Source: Oceanobacillus halotolerans
Lineage (GTDB): Bacteria; Bacillota; Bacilli; Bacillales; Amphibacillaceae
Assembly (NCBI RefSeq): GCF_010993955.1
Contig: NZ_WIXL01000012.1
Coordinates: 38,139 to 102,138, forward strand
Direction: 5' to 3'
DNA: 64,000 bases
Shown here: piece after piece, positions 35,582 through 44,649 of the stretch
Layout of the letters: the number at the start of each line of letters is the position of its first letter
Numbering within the stretch: the first letter of the stretch is position 1
Notes under the pieces: model-generated
Database searches by the model: none
What the model saw: only the letters and a program-made list of their open reading frames with translations
What the model was told of the DNA's origin: nothing
Made by a program: the position numbers and the translations under genes

Positions 35582-36577
35582 CTATTTTGTTGAGTTTCTT
35601 TCTAAAATTCGATGCGGAAGAACCACTTTCTTTTCCGTCACTTCTTCTTTATTCATATATTTAGTCAATAAGCGCATTGCCACGGCTCCAATATCATACA
35701 TTGGTTGAATAATGGTTGATAACGTTGGACGAACCATTGTTGCGAGTCTTGTATTATCAAAACCAAATACTTCAACATCATCAGGTACATGATAATCCAT
35801 ATCCTGTGCTCCATGAATAACACCTAAAGCCATCTCGTCAGAAGCGACAAAGACGGCTGTTGGCTTATTCTCCAATGCCATTAACTCTTCCGCTGCCTCT
35901 ATACCCGAATAGTAGGAATAATCACCATTGATGATGTAGGATTCATTCACTTCTATATTAGATTCACGTAAGGCTCTTAAGTATCCTTCATATTTCAGAT
36001 GATTGATGAACGTATCATCCACCCCTTTAACGAAAGCTGGATGTTTATTACCTTTTTCAATAAAGAACATTGTCGCTTCATATGCTGCGGCTTCGTAGTC
36101 GATATTTACAGATGGAATAGTACCAGTTCCATCATATGTAGCTGCTAATACCACAGGTACAGATGCGCTTGTAAATTGTTGAACATGTTCTTGTGTGATA
36201 TTTCCACCCATAAATAAGATACCATCTACTTGCTTTTCTAACATTGAATTAATCAATTGAAGTTCCTTGTCCTTATTTTGGTCGGAGTTACTTAAGATAA
36301 TATTATATTTATACATAGTTGCAATATCCTCAATTCCTCTTGCTAATTCAGCAAAAAAGATACTAGATATATCTGGGATGATTGCACCGACAGTAGTCGT
36401 CTTTTTACTAGCTAAGCCTCTTGCAACTGCATTTGGCCGATATCCTAACCGCTCGATCGTTGCCAAAACTTTCTTACGAGTTGCTGGTTTTACATTAGGG
36501 TTCCCATTTACAACACGAGAAACAGTTGCCATGGATACATTCGCTTCTCTTGCTACATCATATATTGTTACAGTCAA
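35582..36577 (-). CDS. ccpA: Catabolite control protein A
   Basis: LacI-family master regulator of carbon catabolite control, active with HPr-Ser-P. The helix-turn-helix [20 protein letters not shown] and hinge [18 protein letters not shown] match CcpA, and [17 protein letters not shown] near the C-terminus is diagnostic. An ATG at 36584-36586 directly abuts the AGGAGG at 36587-36592 with no spacer; TTG at 36575-36577, nine bases away, is preferred and gives MTVTIYDV, 331 residues. Followed by motPS. Confidence 0.96.
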   Translation of the reverse strand: MTVTIYDVAREANVSMATVSRVVNGNPNVKPATRKKVLATIERLGYRPNAVARGLASKKTTTVGAIIPDISSIFFAELARGIEDIATMYKYNIILSNSDQNKDKELQLINSMLEKQVDGILFMGGNITQEHVQQFTSASVPVVLAATYDGTGTIPSVNIDYEAAAYEATMFFIEKGNKHPAFVKGVDDTFINHLKYEGYLRALRESNIEVNESYIINGDYSYYSGIEAAEELMALENKPTAVFVASDEMALGVIHGAQDMDYHVPDDVEVFGFDNTRLATMVRPTLSTIIQPMYDIGAVAMRLLTKYMNKEEVTEKKVVLPHRILERNSTK

Positions 36578-36725
36578 TTCACTCATCCTCCTATTAAATT
36601 ACGCGCGTCCTTTTCCATTTATCATACTCCACCTTCAATAAAATTACAAAGAAAACTGCTACCTTTTCCATGTTATAAAAAGAGTATCCTTTTCTTCAAA
36701 ATATAAAGTTTCCACCTAAATCACA

Positions 36726-36758
36726 CAAAGGCTGAACCTATGATGTGATCAGCCTTTG
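36726..36758 (-). terminator. Probable terminator of aroA
   Basis: CAAAGGCTGA (36726-36735) pairs with TCAGCCTTTG (36749-36758), just after the aroA stop. The following T tract is poor. Confidence 0.55.
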
Positions 36759-36765
36759 AATTGAA

Positions 36766-37842
36766 TTATTTTCTTTTCTTGAGCATCGATTGGAGTTCAT
36801 TCATAAAGTCATCGAACATCGGGATATCCATCTGCTGTGCCGAATCAGATAATGCAACAGCAGGATCAGGATGAACTTCTGCCATAATTCCATCCGCGCC
36901 AATTGCTAGTGCTGCTTTTGCTGTTGGTAGAAGCAAATCCCTCCGCCCTGTTGAATGTGTTACATCCACCATTACAGGTAAATGTGTTTCTTGCTTTAGG
37001 ATCGGTACTGCGGATATATCCAATGTGTTTCTTGTGGCAGTTTCATAGGTCCGAATACCACGTTCACATAAAATAATATTTCCATTGCCACGGGAAATGA
37101 TATATTCGGCTGCATTAATAAATTCAGCTATTGTAGCAGACAATCCACGTTTTAATAATACAGGCTTGTCTATATCTCCTGCAGCTTTTAATAATTCAAA
37201 ATTCTGCATATTACGTGCTCCTATTTGAATCACATCTATATAGTTACTCGCTTCCTCTAGATGTGCAGGATTTACAATTTCACTTACCACTGCTAGATTA
37301 TATTCATCCGCTACTTGTTTTAAGATTTGTAACCCTTCTATACCTAAACCTTGAAAGTCATAAGGAGATGTTCTTGGCTTAAAAGCTCCACCACGAAAGA
37401 GGGTTAATCCTTTCCCTTTAACAGCTTCTGCAACTTCCGCTACCTGTTCATAACTCTCCACTGCACAAGGTCCCATAATAAACTGTGTCTTTCCATTTCC
37501 TATTTTTTCTCCTTTTATCTCAATAACTGTATCCTCTTGTTTCATTTTGCGAGATACCAATAAAGCTTTACGATGATCATCCGCTTGTAGCTCCAAGCTC
37601 GCTTTAAAAATTTCCTTAAAAATATGTTCAATCGTTGAGTTTTCAAATGGACCTGTATTGTATTTCGTTAATTCATCAAGCATCGCTCGTTCGCGTACTG
37701 GATCAAATAAATTCATACTTTGTTTATCTTTTACCTGTCCAATCTGTTGTACAAGCTCTGCACGATGATTAATTAATTTAAGTAGTTCTGAATTAACTTC
37801 ATCAAGTTGACTGCGTAGACCATTTAGTTCATGTTCGCTCAA
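36766..37842 (-). CDS. aroA: Bifunctional chorismate mutase / DAHP synthase
   Basis: First step of the shikimate pathway fused to a chorismate mutase (B. subtilis name AroA; AroG elsewhere). 358 residues: AroQ-type mutase about 1-90 ([19 protein letters not shown]), then DAHP synthase with [38 protein letters not shown] and [10 protein letters not shown]. Starts with TTG at 37840-37842, seven bases after AGGGGG. Mutase fusion permits feedback by chorismate or prephenate. Confidence 0.96.
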   Translation of the reverse strand: MSEHELNGLRSQLDEVNSELLKLINHRAELVQQIGQVKDKQSMNLFDPVRERAMLDELTKYNTGPFENSTIEHIFKEIFKASLELQADDHRKALLVSRKMKQEDTVIEIKGEKIGNGKTQFIMGPCAVESYEQVAEVAEAVKGKGLTLFRGGAFKPRTSPYDFQGLGIEGLQILKQVADEYNLAVVSEIVNPAHLEEASNYIDVIQIGARNMQNFELLKAAGDIDKPVLLKRGLSATIAEFINAAEYIISRGNGNIILCERGIRTYETATRNTLDISAVPILKQETHLPVMVDVTHSTGRRDLLLPTAKAALAIGADGIMAEVHPDPAVALSDSAQQMDIPMFDDFMNELQSMLKKRK

Positions 37843-38037
37843 TTTAATTGCCCCCTGAATATACTGCTATCAACCATAATAATACACGTTTTTCCAACGA
37901 ACGACAATTATAGCATTTTTCTTTGTTACAAAAACGTATATAATAGAACAAGAAGAATCTACTGTATATATTATAGACAAAATATGTTACGTAAAGATAA
38001 AATTTCCTTATTTTACAGTTTCAGGAGAGGATTAAGT

Positions 38038-40161
38038 ATGGAAGAACGGATTTTTGCACTTGATATTGGAACACGTTCGGTTACGGGAATTATACTAAAA
38101 GAACAAGAAAATCAATACATGGTGGTTGATTATGTAATAAAAGAACATAGAGAACGGTCGATGCGTGATGGCCAAATTCATCATGTTATTGAAGTAGCAA
38201 ATGTGATTAAAGAAGTGAAGCATCAACTGGAAGAAACACATGGTACCTTATCAAAAGTAAGTATTGCAGCAGCTGGACGTGCTTTGAAAACCATTCAAGC
38301 AACAGCTAGTATTGAATTGGAAGAACAGGTTATCACAGATGGGGAAAGTATAAGGCATTTAGAATTAAGTGCCGTTCAAGAAGCACAACATATGCTTGCA
38401 GCTGAAACAGAAAATCATGATCACACCCATTATTATTGTGTCGGTTATTCTGTTATGCATTATCGACTTGATGATGAACAAATCGGTTCATTAATCGACC
38501 AAAGTGGTAAAACGGCTTCTGTTGAGATCATTGCAACCTTTTTACCTAAAATTGTTGTTGAATCACTCCTAGCAGCAGTAAATCGTGCAGGTTTAGAGAT
38601 GGAAGCATTGACATTAGAGCCAATTGCAGCCATTCATGTATTAATTCCAGAATCGATGAGACGCTTAAATGTTGCCTTAGTTGATATTGGCGCAGGAACA
38701 AGTGATATAGCTATTACTGACAAAGGGACAGTCGTAGCATATGGAATGGTTCCAATTGCAGGAGACGAAATAACCGAAGCAATTAGTGACCAATACTTGT
38801 TAGACTTTCCGATGGCTGAAAAGATGAAACGTAATATCGTTCTTAATGGAGAAGATACAGTTCAAGATATATTAGGCTTTGAATCTACTATTACATACGA
38901 TACATTAGTTGATGATAGTAAAGATGCAATCCACAAATTAGCTAGTAGTATTGCTCGGGAAATAATAGTTCTAAATACCCGTTCTCCAAAAGCAGTGATG
39001 GTAATTGGCGGAGGAAGTTTAACACCAGAAATCACTTCTCATTTAGCTGCTCAATTACAGCTACCATCTAACCGTGTTGCTGTTCGGGATATTAGTGCGA
39101 TTCAAAACCTAACAAAAACAGAAGTATTACCAACTAGCCCGGATGCAGTCACTCCTGTTGGTATTGCAATAGCCGCAAAGCAAAATCCCGTACATTATAT
39201 TAATGTCACTGTCAATGAAAAGAAGATTAAAATGTTTGAAATGAAACAGCTTACAATTGGTGATTGTCTAATACAAGCTGGTATTGATATTAGAAAAGCA
39301 TATGGTAAGCCAGGACCCGCTATTATGATTACAGTAAATGGAAAAGAAATAACCTTACCAGGTACATTTGGTGGTGCACCATCGATAGCAGTCAATGACG
39401 AATTAGCAGAAGTAGACCAAATTATTCAAGATAAGGATGATATCAAGGTTATAGTTGGAAAAGATGGAGTAGCTCCATCTTTAACCCTAACCCAATTAAT
39501 CGGGGAAACACCGACATTTATGATTTATTATAACGGAAAACCTTATTCAATTGGAACAACCATTAATGTAAATGGCGAACAAAAAAGGAAGGACTACATT
39601 ATCCAAGATAAAGACGTAGTTGAATGGATACAACCAAAAACAGTTGCTGACTTTTTAAAATCAATCCATGTTAGCCTAACAGATCACCAAACAACCTTTC
39701 CTATTTATGTAAATAATAGGGAAGTAGTATTGAAAGAGGAAGAAACCACTATTTATGTAAATAATGAAGAAGCTTCTACCTATCAGCCTTTAAAACCAAA
39801 TGATCAGATAACATGCATGCCACCCAAGGAAACGACCGTGAAAGATATATTATCTTCTTTACAAAAGTCATTTAACCATTCTATCACAGTTACCTTTAAT
39901 GGCAAGCCAGTTACCATAACAAAGCAGGCATTAACCATCTTAAAAGATAATCAAACTATAACGGAAGATGCTATTTTACATCCATACGATCGAATTACAA
40001 TAAAAGAACAAAACGAACAATCGTTTATTTTCCAGGATGTCTTTCGTTTTATCGAGGTTGATCTAACAGCTATTAAAGGAAATTTTCAACTATATTGCAA
40101 TGACGAACCAACGACATTTTATGCGTCAATACGGAATGGTGACCAATTGGCTATTAAATAA
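38038..40161 (+). CDS. FtsA-like ASKHA ATPase with long repeated C-terminal region
   Basis: 707 residues, ATG after CAGGAGAGG; the longer frame from 37831 runs through upstream DNA and is rejected. Residues 1-385 are an actin-fold FtsA/PilM-like ATPase: phosphate 1 LDIGTRSVTG (8-17), phosphate 2 VDIGAGTSDIA (about 215), adenosine loop VIGGGS (about 322). Residues about 400-707 contain four or five similar units of 55-65 residues, each with a VNGK.. or YNGK.. strand, a D-x-I turn and a TVxD-L helix start, like tandem beta-grasp domains. No membrane segment or C-terminal amphipathic helix is evident. Function unknown; location before ytxG-ytxH-murC hints at envelope or division. Confidence 0.85.
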   Translation: MEERIFALDIGTRSVTGIILKEQENQYMVVDYVIKEHRERSMRDGQIHHVIEVANVIKEVKHQLEETHGTLSKVSIAAAGRALKTIQATASIELEEQVITDGESIRHLELSAVQEAQHMLAAETENHDHTHYYCVGYSVMHYRLDDEQIGSLIDQSGKTASVEIIATFLPKIVVESLLAAVNRAGLEMEALTLEPIAAIHVLIPESMRRLNVALVDIGAGTSDIAITDKGTVVAYGMVPIAGDEITEAISDQYLLDFPMAEKMKRNIVLNGEDTVQDILGFESTITYDTLVDDSKDAIHKLASSIAREIIVLNTRSPKAVMVIGGGSLTPEITSHLAAQLQLPSNRVAVRDISAIQNLTKTEVLPTSPDAVTPVGIAIAAKQNPVHYINVTVNEKKIKMFEMKQLTIGDCLIQAGIDIRKAYGKPGPAIMITVNGKEITLPGTFGGAPSIAVNDELAEVDQIIQDKDDIKVIVGKDGVAPSLTLTQLIGETPTFMIYYNGKPYSIGTTINVNGEQKRKDYIIQDKDVVEWIQPKTVADFLKSIHVSLTDHQTTFPIYVNNREVVLKEEETTIYVNNEEASTYQPLKPNDQITCMPPKETTVKDILSSLQKSFNHSITVTFNGKPVTITKQALTILKDNQTITEDAILHPYDRITIKEQNEQSFIFQDVFRFIEVDLTAIKGNFQLYCNDEPTTFYASIRNGDQLAIK

Positions 40162-40163
40162 GC

Positions 40164-40197
40164 AAGGCTACTGATTGTCGAATCAGTAGCCTTTTTA
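40164..40197 (+). terminator. Intrinsic terminator of the FtsA-like gene
   Basis: AAGGCTACTGATT pairs with AATCAGTAGCCTT around GTCG, followed by TTTTATC. Confidence 0.9.
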
Positions 40198-40215
40198 TCA
40201 GTAGTATCTTTAATA

Positions 40216-40557
40216 TTATTTTACTTCTTCTACTAATTCCGTTGTATCTTGTTGTTTATTGTTACGGAGTTTGTTCTGAACTGTTTGTGTTAATTCCGTT
40301 GTCTTTTGTGAAATATTACGAGAAAGTTGTGTTGTGGAATCTACGGCTCGTTCCTTCCATTCTGAACTTTTGTCATAGGCAATACCTTTCCAATCCTCTG
40401 CACGTTCTTTTACTTGTGAAGCTCCTTGATTAAGGTCTCCTCGCAAGTCTTTACCAGACTTTGGTGCACATAATAAAGCAACAAGTGCACCTACTAGCCC
40501 CCCAATAAGCGCTCCAATGATAAAATCTTTTGATTGAACTTCTTTTTCTTCTTCCAT
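40216..40557 (-). CDS. ytxH: YtxH domain protein
   Basis: 113 residues. The N-terminal glycine-rich hydrophobic segment DFIIGALIGGLVGALVALL is followed by CAPKSGKDLRGDL, the YtxH hallmark, and then a charged coiled-coil tail. General stress-type membrane-associated protein in B. subtilis, role unknown. Start follows GGAGGAGAAACC. Follows ytxG by 24 bases, as in the ytxGHJ operon; ytxJ is missing. Confidence 0.92.
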   Translation of the reverse strand: MEEEKEVQSKDFIIGALIGGLVGALVALLCAPKSGKDLRGDLNQGASQVKERAEDWKGIAYDKSSEWKERAVDSTTQLSRNISQKTTELTQTVQNKLRNNKQQDTTELVEEVK

Positions 40558-40581
40558 GGTTTCTCCTCCTTTATTATTTAT

Positions 40582-40986
40582 TTATTTTTTTCTCTTTCTC
40601 CATAAATCCATCATTGCTACTCCCCATTTTACAGCTTGTGATGTCTTGTCTTGATTTTTGGCAGCTGTTTTATCAATTCGGTTTGTTAGCTGCTGTAGGG
40701 TTTGGTTAAAATCGCTTACCGTAGTACCTACTCCTTGAACACTATCAAATAAACTGTTCAGTTTTTCCGATTTTTGATTGACATCATCAGCTAATTTATT
40801 TGTTTTGGTTAATAATGATGTTGTCTCAGTTGTAATGCCTTCCATTTGTTTTTCCATGCTTTCCATGGTGTTTGCTACATTATTCATAGTTCGCTGAGCT
40901 GCTTTTAATGTCTTGGCTAAATAGACTACAAGTACAGCAAATGCAACTGCAACAATAATCGCAGCAATATACAATAAGATTTCCAT
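40582..40986 (-). CDS. ytxG: DUF948 protein YtxG
   Basis: 134 residues: an N-terminal transmembrane helix (about 3-24) then an extended coiled coil of MCP/laminin type (TMESMEKQMEGITTETTSLL) and a basic C-terminus RKRKK. DUF948 family, in B. subtilis part of a sigma-B operon with ytxH. Start follows AAGGAGT. Confidence 0.9.
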   Translation of the reverse strand: MEILLYIAAIIVAVAFAVLVVYLAKTLKAAQRTMNNVANTMESMEKQMEGITTETTSLLTKTNKLADDVNQKSEKLNSLFDSVQGVGTTVSDFNQTLQQLTNRIDKTAAKNQDKTSQAVKWGVAMMDLWRKRKK

Positions 40987-41236
40987 AGCTTGTCCAACTC
41001 CTTATACTCTTAATTGTTATTCTTACGAGATGATGAATAATTCTATGTATCAAGTATTACCATTTTTCCCGTATACCCATCATCCTAAAACATATATATA
41101 ATTGGTTTATCTCTACTATAACGCTTTCTCACTTAAAATTCGACAATTTCGAGTAAAAAAGAGGAATTTTTTCCTTTAAAAGGAATGTAAGCTAGAAGCA
41201 CTCTTTATGACTCATAACACTAGATTTTGTATAATT

Positions 41237-41270
41237 AAAAAAGAGTCTGATTTAACTCAGACTCTTTTTT
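41237..41270 (-). terminator. Intrinsic terminator of murC
   Basis: AAAAGAGTCTGA and TCAGACTCTTTT form a perfect stem around a TTTAAC loop, with T-runs on both strands, directly after the murC stop. Confidence 0.92.
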
Positions 41271-41272
41271 AA

Positions 41273-42580
41273 CTAATTGGTTTTTGGTATTTGACTTTTT
41301 TCATAGGCATGTTGGAACTTTTGAATGTCTCCTGCTCCCATAAACAATAACACACTATCTTCATGTTGTTGAAGCACATCGGTATAATCCACATCTAAAA
41401 TAGAGCTATCAGAAATTAGTTGTTGCAAATGATGAATCGTCAGCTTCCCACTATCCTCTCTAGCAGAGCCAAAAATATCACATAAATAAACATGATCTGC
41501 TAATGCTAAACTATCTGCGAACTCCTGTAAAAATGTTTTTGTTCGTGTATAGGTATGTGGTTGGAAAATCGCGACAATCGGTTTTGTTGGATATTTTTTT
41601 CGAGTTGCATCAATCGTTGCTGAAATTTCAATTGGGTGGTGTGCGTAATCATCTATTAATACTTGATTACCCAACGTTTTTTCTGTAAAACGACGCTTCA
41701 CACCTTTAAAGCTGTTTATTTTTTTTATATCTTCAGCCTGTATTCCCTCATAATGACAAATTGCAATAACGGCTAATGCATTTAGGATATTATGATCACC
41801 ATACATAGGGATTGATATCGTTTCATAAAACGTATTTCGAACAAACACATCAAACGTTGTACCATCTGTTGTTTCGTTTATATTTTTTGCTTGAAAATCA
41901 TTCGTATCCTCAAATCCATAATACATAATAGGAACTTTTGTTTTAATTCGTTGGAGTTGTTCATCATCACCACAAGCAATAATCCCTTTTTTTACTCGGT
42001 CAGCCATTGATTGAAATGCGTCAAACACATCATCTATACTTGTGAAATAATCAGGGTGATCAAAATCAATATTTGTCATAATTGCATAATCAGGTTCATA
42101 CGCTAAGAAATGTCTTCTATATTCACAAGCCTCAAATGCAAAGTACATACTATCAACATGCCCTTTACCAGTTCCATCTCCAATGAGATAGGAAATCGGA
42201 TACGCTTGATCTAAGACATGTGCCAAAAGGCCAGTTGTAGATGTTTTTCCATGAGCACCAGTTACCGCAATACTGGTATAATTTTTCAGCCATTCTCCTA
42301 AAAACTCATGGTACCAATAAAATGTTAATCCTCGTTTTTTTGCTTCTTTTATTTCAATATGGTCTTCTGAGAATGCATTCCCAGCTATAATGGTATAGCC
42401 TTCTTTGATGTTACTTTCTGAAAAAGGAAGAATTGGAATGTTTTTTTGTTCCAATGATGCTTGCGTAAAAAAACGTTTTTCCACATCAGAACCCTGCACG
42501 CTTTCACCTGAGTCAGCGAGAATGTGTGCAAGAGCACTCATTCCAGTTCCTTTTATACCAATAAAATGGTAAGTTGTCAT
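41273..42580 (-). CDS. murC: UDP-N-acetylmuramate--L-alanine ligase
   Basis: Adds L-Ala to UDP-MurNAc, first amino acid of the peptidoglycan stem. 435 residues: N-terminal [15 protein letters not shown], central ATP loop [14 protein letters not shown] (about 107-120), [10 protein letters not shown], and the C-terminal [10 protein letters not shown] motif. Cytosolic ADP-forming ligase. Start ATG after TTGGAGGTTC. Located before sftA as in B. subtilis. Confidence 0.97.
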   Translation of the reverse strand: MTTYHFIGIKGTGMSALAHILADSGESVQGSDVEKRFFTQASLEQKNIPILPFSESNIKEGYTIIAGNAFSEDHIEIKEAKKRGLTFYWYHEFLGEWLKNYTSIAVTGAHGKTSTTGLLAHVLDQAYPISYLIGDGTGKGHVDSMYFAFEACEYRRHFLAYEPDYAIMTNIDFDHPDYFTSIDDVFDAFQSMADRVKKGIIACGDDEQLQRIKTKVPIMYYGFEDTNDFQAKNINETTDGTTFDVFVRNTFYETISIPMYGDHNILNALAVIAICHYEGIQAEDIKKINSFKGVKRRFTEKTLGNQVLIDDYAHHPIEISATIDATRKKYPTKPIVAIFQPHTYTRTKTFLQEFADSLALADHVYLCDIFGSAREDSGKLTIHHLQQLISDSSILDVDYTDVLQQHEDSVLLFMGAGDIQKFQHAYEKSQIPKTN

Positions 42581-42727
42581 AAAAAAGAACCTCCAAATTT
42601 ATCTGTCAAAAGGATATTTTAATTTCCATCTAATATACATCTGTTAATTATAGCAAACCTTCCTGCATAGTGGAATAGTAAGTTTCACATTCCTATTGCC
42701 ATTTTTAGGCCTAGTTGTGCATCGGGG

Positions 42728-43843
42728 TTAGTCTTGTGGAATATATGGTACTTGTTCTAAACGAGGATTTGGCCGGTATTTTCTTCCTTCTTTTGCTTCA
42801 GGTGTGCCATTTAATAACACATTATCTCCAGTAAACCCGATCTTAATTTTTAATAAGCTTCCCCCTACTCCATACATATCAACTGGTACACCTAATTGTT
42901 CAAAGTAATTAATACGTTCTTCTGTAAATCCTCCACTAACAACTATTTTCACATGCGAGAACCCCTCATCATCGAGTGCTTTTCGTAATGCAAATACTAG
43001 TTGTGGATTTACACCACGTGGATCAAATGTACCCATTAGATGATGATTGCGCAAAAAGTACTTATCCACTAATGTTCTGGATGTATCAAGTCGTACTGCC
43101 TTTAGTTTATCCCCAAATGTCCGTGCGACTTTAAGCGAATCTGTAATAACATCATTATTATAGTCTACTAATGCCATTAAATCATCTTCTGGATACATTT
43201 CATGATATACTTTTGAAGCAGCAACCACATCTCCACGAAACATTTGAATCATCGCATGGGGCATTGTACCCATTCCTTCTTTCCCCCACCATTCATTCAT
43301 GGCATGGGTTGCTTGAGCAGTAGACCCACCAATAAATGCTGCATAACCATCTCCCGCTTGTTGTGTAAAATGATCATCACGATCACCCATAAAGATGATT
43401 GGCTTCTGCTTACCAGATGATCTTGCTGCCTTTACCACATTATATACATTTGTTGCAACTGATGTTCTTCTAGCTAAAATGCCGTCAATTATTCCTTCTA
43501 GGAAGCCAAATTGTTGATACGCACCCGAAATCGTTAAAACAGATTCATACGGACTGATTCGATCTCCATCTTTTAACGATTGAATTTCCAACGTTTCTGG
43601 TTGATCGGCAAATGTATGTACTAGAGCGATGGCTTCATCTGTTCCACAAAGTACCGCTTCTTTTTTCTTTTGAAAAAATTGCATCGTAACATAATTATTG
43701 GGAAGCTTTTTCTCAACCATTTCTTTTGTTTTAAGGAAATAAACAGCTGAGAACCAACCTTCTTTTATACGTTCATCAAATTTAAATGTCTTATTTGTTA
43801 AACGATTAATTTTACCTTTTAGCTTTTGCTCAATTTCCTTCAT
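42728..43843 (-). CDS. Nicotinate phosphoribosyltransferase, short form
   Basis: NAD salvage enzyme of the type II phosphoribosyltransferase fold, 371 residues, shorter than PncB of B. subtilis. Family features are the N-terminal VTMQFFQKKKEAVLCG, catalytic-region GGSTAQATHAMN and GTMPHAMIQMF, VDYNNDV, and the phosphate loop VSGGFTEERI with YGVGGSL. Start after AAGGAGA. It is inserted between murC and sftA relative to B. subtilis. A related quinolinate enzyme is less likely. Confidence 0.87.
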   Translation of the reverse strand: MKEIEQKLKGKINRLTNKTFKFDERIKEGWFSAVYFLKTKEMVEKKLPNNYVTMQFFQKKKEAVLCGTDEAIALVHTFADQPETLEIQSLKDGDRISPYESVLTISGAYQQFGFLEGIIDGILARRTSVATNVYNVVKAARSSGKQKPIIFMGDRDDHFTQQAGDGYAAFIGGSTAQATHAMNEWWGKEGMGTMPHAMIQMFRGDVVAASKVYHEMYPEDDLMALVDYNNDVITDSLKVARTFGDKLKAVRLDTSRTLVDKYFLRNHHLMGTFDPRGVNPQLVFALRKALDDEGFSHVKIVVSGGFTEERINYFEQLGVPVDMYGVGGSLLKIKIGFTGDNVLLNGTPEAKEGRKYRPNPRLEQVPYIPQD

Positions 43844-43947
43844 TAGAATGTTCTCCTTAACCTATAATATCCGCTTCTACAAGAAGTCTTTCTTCTATCA
43901 TAATAAATCCCATTACACTTCACAAGTATATCATGCTGGATTCTTTT

Positions 43948-44643
43948 GGCTGTTTTCTAAAAGTTTGTTGCTTTTAGGTATGAAACGTCCTGCATATAAG
44001 ATGTATTATACGCAATAAAAAAGTGCTGTTGATTTATACTCCAGACAGTCGCTTTCACAGTGTCTACTTTACCGCGGACAACACTTTTAGCTTCTTCAAA
44101 GAAAAGCGGAAGTGCCTTGGTCACATCCGATTAGTTGCACTTATGCAGTAAGATATTTATTTCTTATCAGCTAAGCTTAAGCCGAGCCTCTGTGTGGTGT
44201 GGTCTTTGCCACGAAGAGGATTGACTTAAGACATCGAGGGTGTAGGCGCTGGCCGATGAGAACGCCACGTCCTGTGGCTCCATCGGCACTAGGACGTCCT
44301 GTCCGTCGAAGTTAGACATCGGAAGCAAAAACCGCTTCCTGTTCAGAGCTAGCTGCATGTTTTTTCCGCAGTCGACTGTCCTACGCTTCAATCAACTATC
44401 GTATTAACACAATATATAATAGGAAATGTTGATCATATCAGTGGAGGAAATATACGAAGACTCCTGCGGGAAGTAGGAGATCGGTGAGACCCCACAGGAC
44501 GCAGTCCGAGGAGGCTCACCACTCCCCCGCGGAAAGTGAAGTATATTTCCAGAACGGATAAACGATCTAAACATCTTTCTAACTACTGCACACAATATAG
44601 ATTATGCGACATAAATAACCAAAAAAGAATACAAAAAAGAGCC
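43948..44643. repeat. Composite MITE-like element, family A with nested B and D blocks (696 bp)
   Basis: Ends GGCTGTTTTCTAAAAGTTTG and, read inward from 44643, GGCTCTTTTTTGTATTCTTT. Flanks are TTT on both sides (43945-43947, 44644-44646). Inside are a family B piece (about 44098-44330) with two AGGAC-loop hairpins and a family D block (about 44430-44560, with CTCCTGCGGGAAG and CCGCGGAAAG). Reading frames at 44167 and 44404 fall inside it and are not genes. Confidence 0.8.
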
Positions 44644-44649
44644 TTTGCT

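Noticed and set aside
44167..44595. Two minus-strand frames (44167-44391, 44404-44595)
   Set aside because: Both are inside the composite repeat at 43948-44643 and owe their openness to the GC-rich block.
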